Positions 63,716 to 64,000 of a stretch of 64,000 bases of DNA are shown in pieces; position 1 is the stretch's first letter, and each line of letters starts with the position of its first letter. The notes beneath the pieces were generated by a model. That model saw only the letters and a list, made by a program, of their open reading frames with translations, was not told where the DNA came from and ran no database searches. A program made the position numbers and the translations under genes. The stretch spans positions 248,001 to 312,000 of the forward strand of contig NZ_AVCK01000012.1 of NCBI RefSeq assembly GCF_000747155.1. The letters run 5' to 3'. Origin of the DNA: Arenimonas metalli CF5-1. GTDB lineage: Bacteria; Pseudomonadota; Gammaproteobacteria; Xanthomonadales; Xanthomonadaceae.

Positions 63716-64000
63716 TGGCGTGGGGACAGAACCTTCCGACGCCGTCCGGTATCTGTCCCGGGACCAAAGGAGGCGGAGTTTGGTCTGACATTCCAGATCA
63801 GGGGCTGCCGTTGCAGTCGATTCCAGAGACGAACACCAGATGCCAGAATCTAGGTCGCTCATGCATGGAACCTGAGTATGTGGGTGTGTTTACCCGCCCT
63901 GATACGTGGTCGCCCCAACTTAGGCGGTTGCCTCAGCGATGACAGCGCGGTTTTGGCTTTGAACGCTCATCACGTCGCTATCCCGCGCAACACGACAGTT
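63716..64000. other. Right-edge stretch without a clear gene
   Basis: 285 bases. A minus-strand frame enters from the right edge and stops at 63920-63922; its 26 codons read RVARDSDVMSVQSQNRAVIA, too short to identify, and may be the C-terminus of a gene or transposase outside the window. No tRNA, terminator or repeat matching the left island end was found here. Confidence 0.4.

Noticed and set aside
63920-64000. Transposase C-terminus at the right edge
   Set aside because: Only 26 codons are visible and no family motif can be seen.

Overview
This window is high-GC chromosomal DNA from a gammaproteobacterium, most likely a Lysobacteraceae/Xanthomonadaceae member (Lysobacter, Luteimonas or Thermomonas type). 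The evidence is the gene order ndk-rlmN-pilW-rodZ-yfgM-bamB-der-mobA-moeA, the strong GC bias at third positions, a rhodanese-MoeB fusion, and a truncated DUF3653-like helix-turn-helix gene of the kind common in Xanthomonas. No tRNA, rRNA or CRISPR array is visible.

Region 1 (1-14.4 kb) is core chromosome. It has a TetR regulator cut by the left edge, ndk, rlmN, a lipoprotein and envelope run (pilW, rodZ, yfgM, bamB), the ribosome GTPase der, and molybdenum cofactor genes (mobA, moeA, moeB-rhodanese). A P2-type cation ATPase sits between moeA and moeB on the other strand. A DUF2058 gene and a secreted protein with two repeated domains follow.

Region 2 (about 14.4-39.9 kb) starts with a scar. 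A DUF11 fragment that has lost its 5' end but keeps its own terminator is joined to an HTH gene that has lost its 3' end; I take this as the left end of an acquired island. The island carries a circularly permuted ATP-grasp protein, a CusCBA-type Cu/Ag efflux pump, a YbhGFSR-type ABC exporter, a MgtC/DUF4010 protein, an MFS exporter, a MerR regulator, two cytochromes c and a CopB-like P1B ATPase. Several parts occur twice: a CopL-like Cys/His protein, a DUF2933-methyltransferase pair, and two promoters with the 19-bp spacer typical of MerR targets.

Region 3 (40.0-50.2 kb) is a tightly coupled operon: beta-CASP nuclease, AMP/thymidine-type phosphorylase, PRPP-synthetase homologue, divergent phosphoketolase, ABC1/UbiB kinase, acetate kinase, cyclopropane fatty acid synthase. 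Read in order it suggests a route from RNA or nucleotides to pentose phosphate, acetyl phosphate, and acetate plus ATP, together with membrane-lipid modification. That fits survival at low energy or low oxygen.

Region 4 (50.2-64 kb) has a DUF1269 membrane protein, an alpha/beta hydrolase, a DUF6629 membrane protein, a coupled pair (Lys/Ala-rich repeat protein plus TIR-like protein) that may be an undescribed two-gene immune system, and a Fur-box-controlled siderophore receptor. It ends with a complete Wadjet (JetABCD) anti-plasmid operon and a divergent WYL regulator that shares with it a 34-bp near-palindromic operator.
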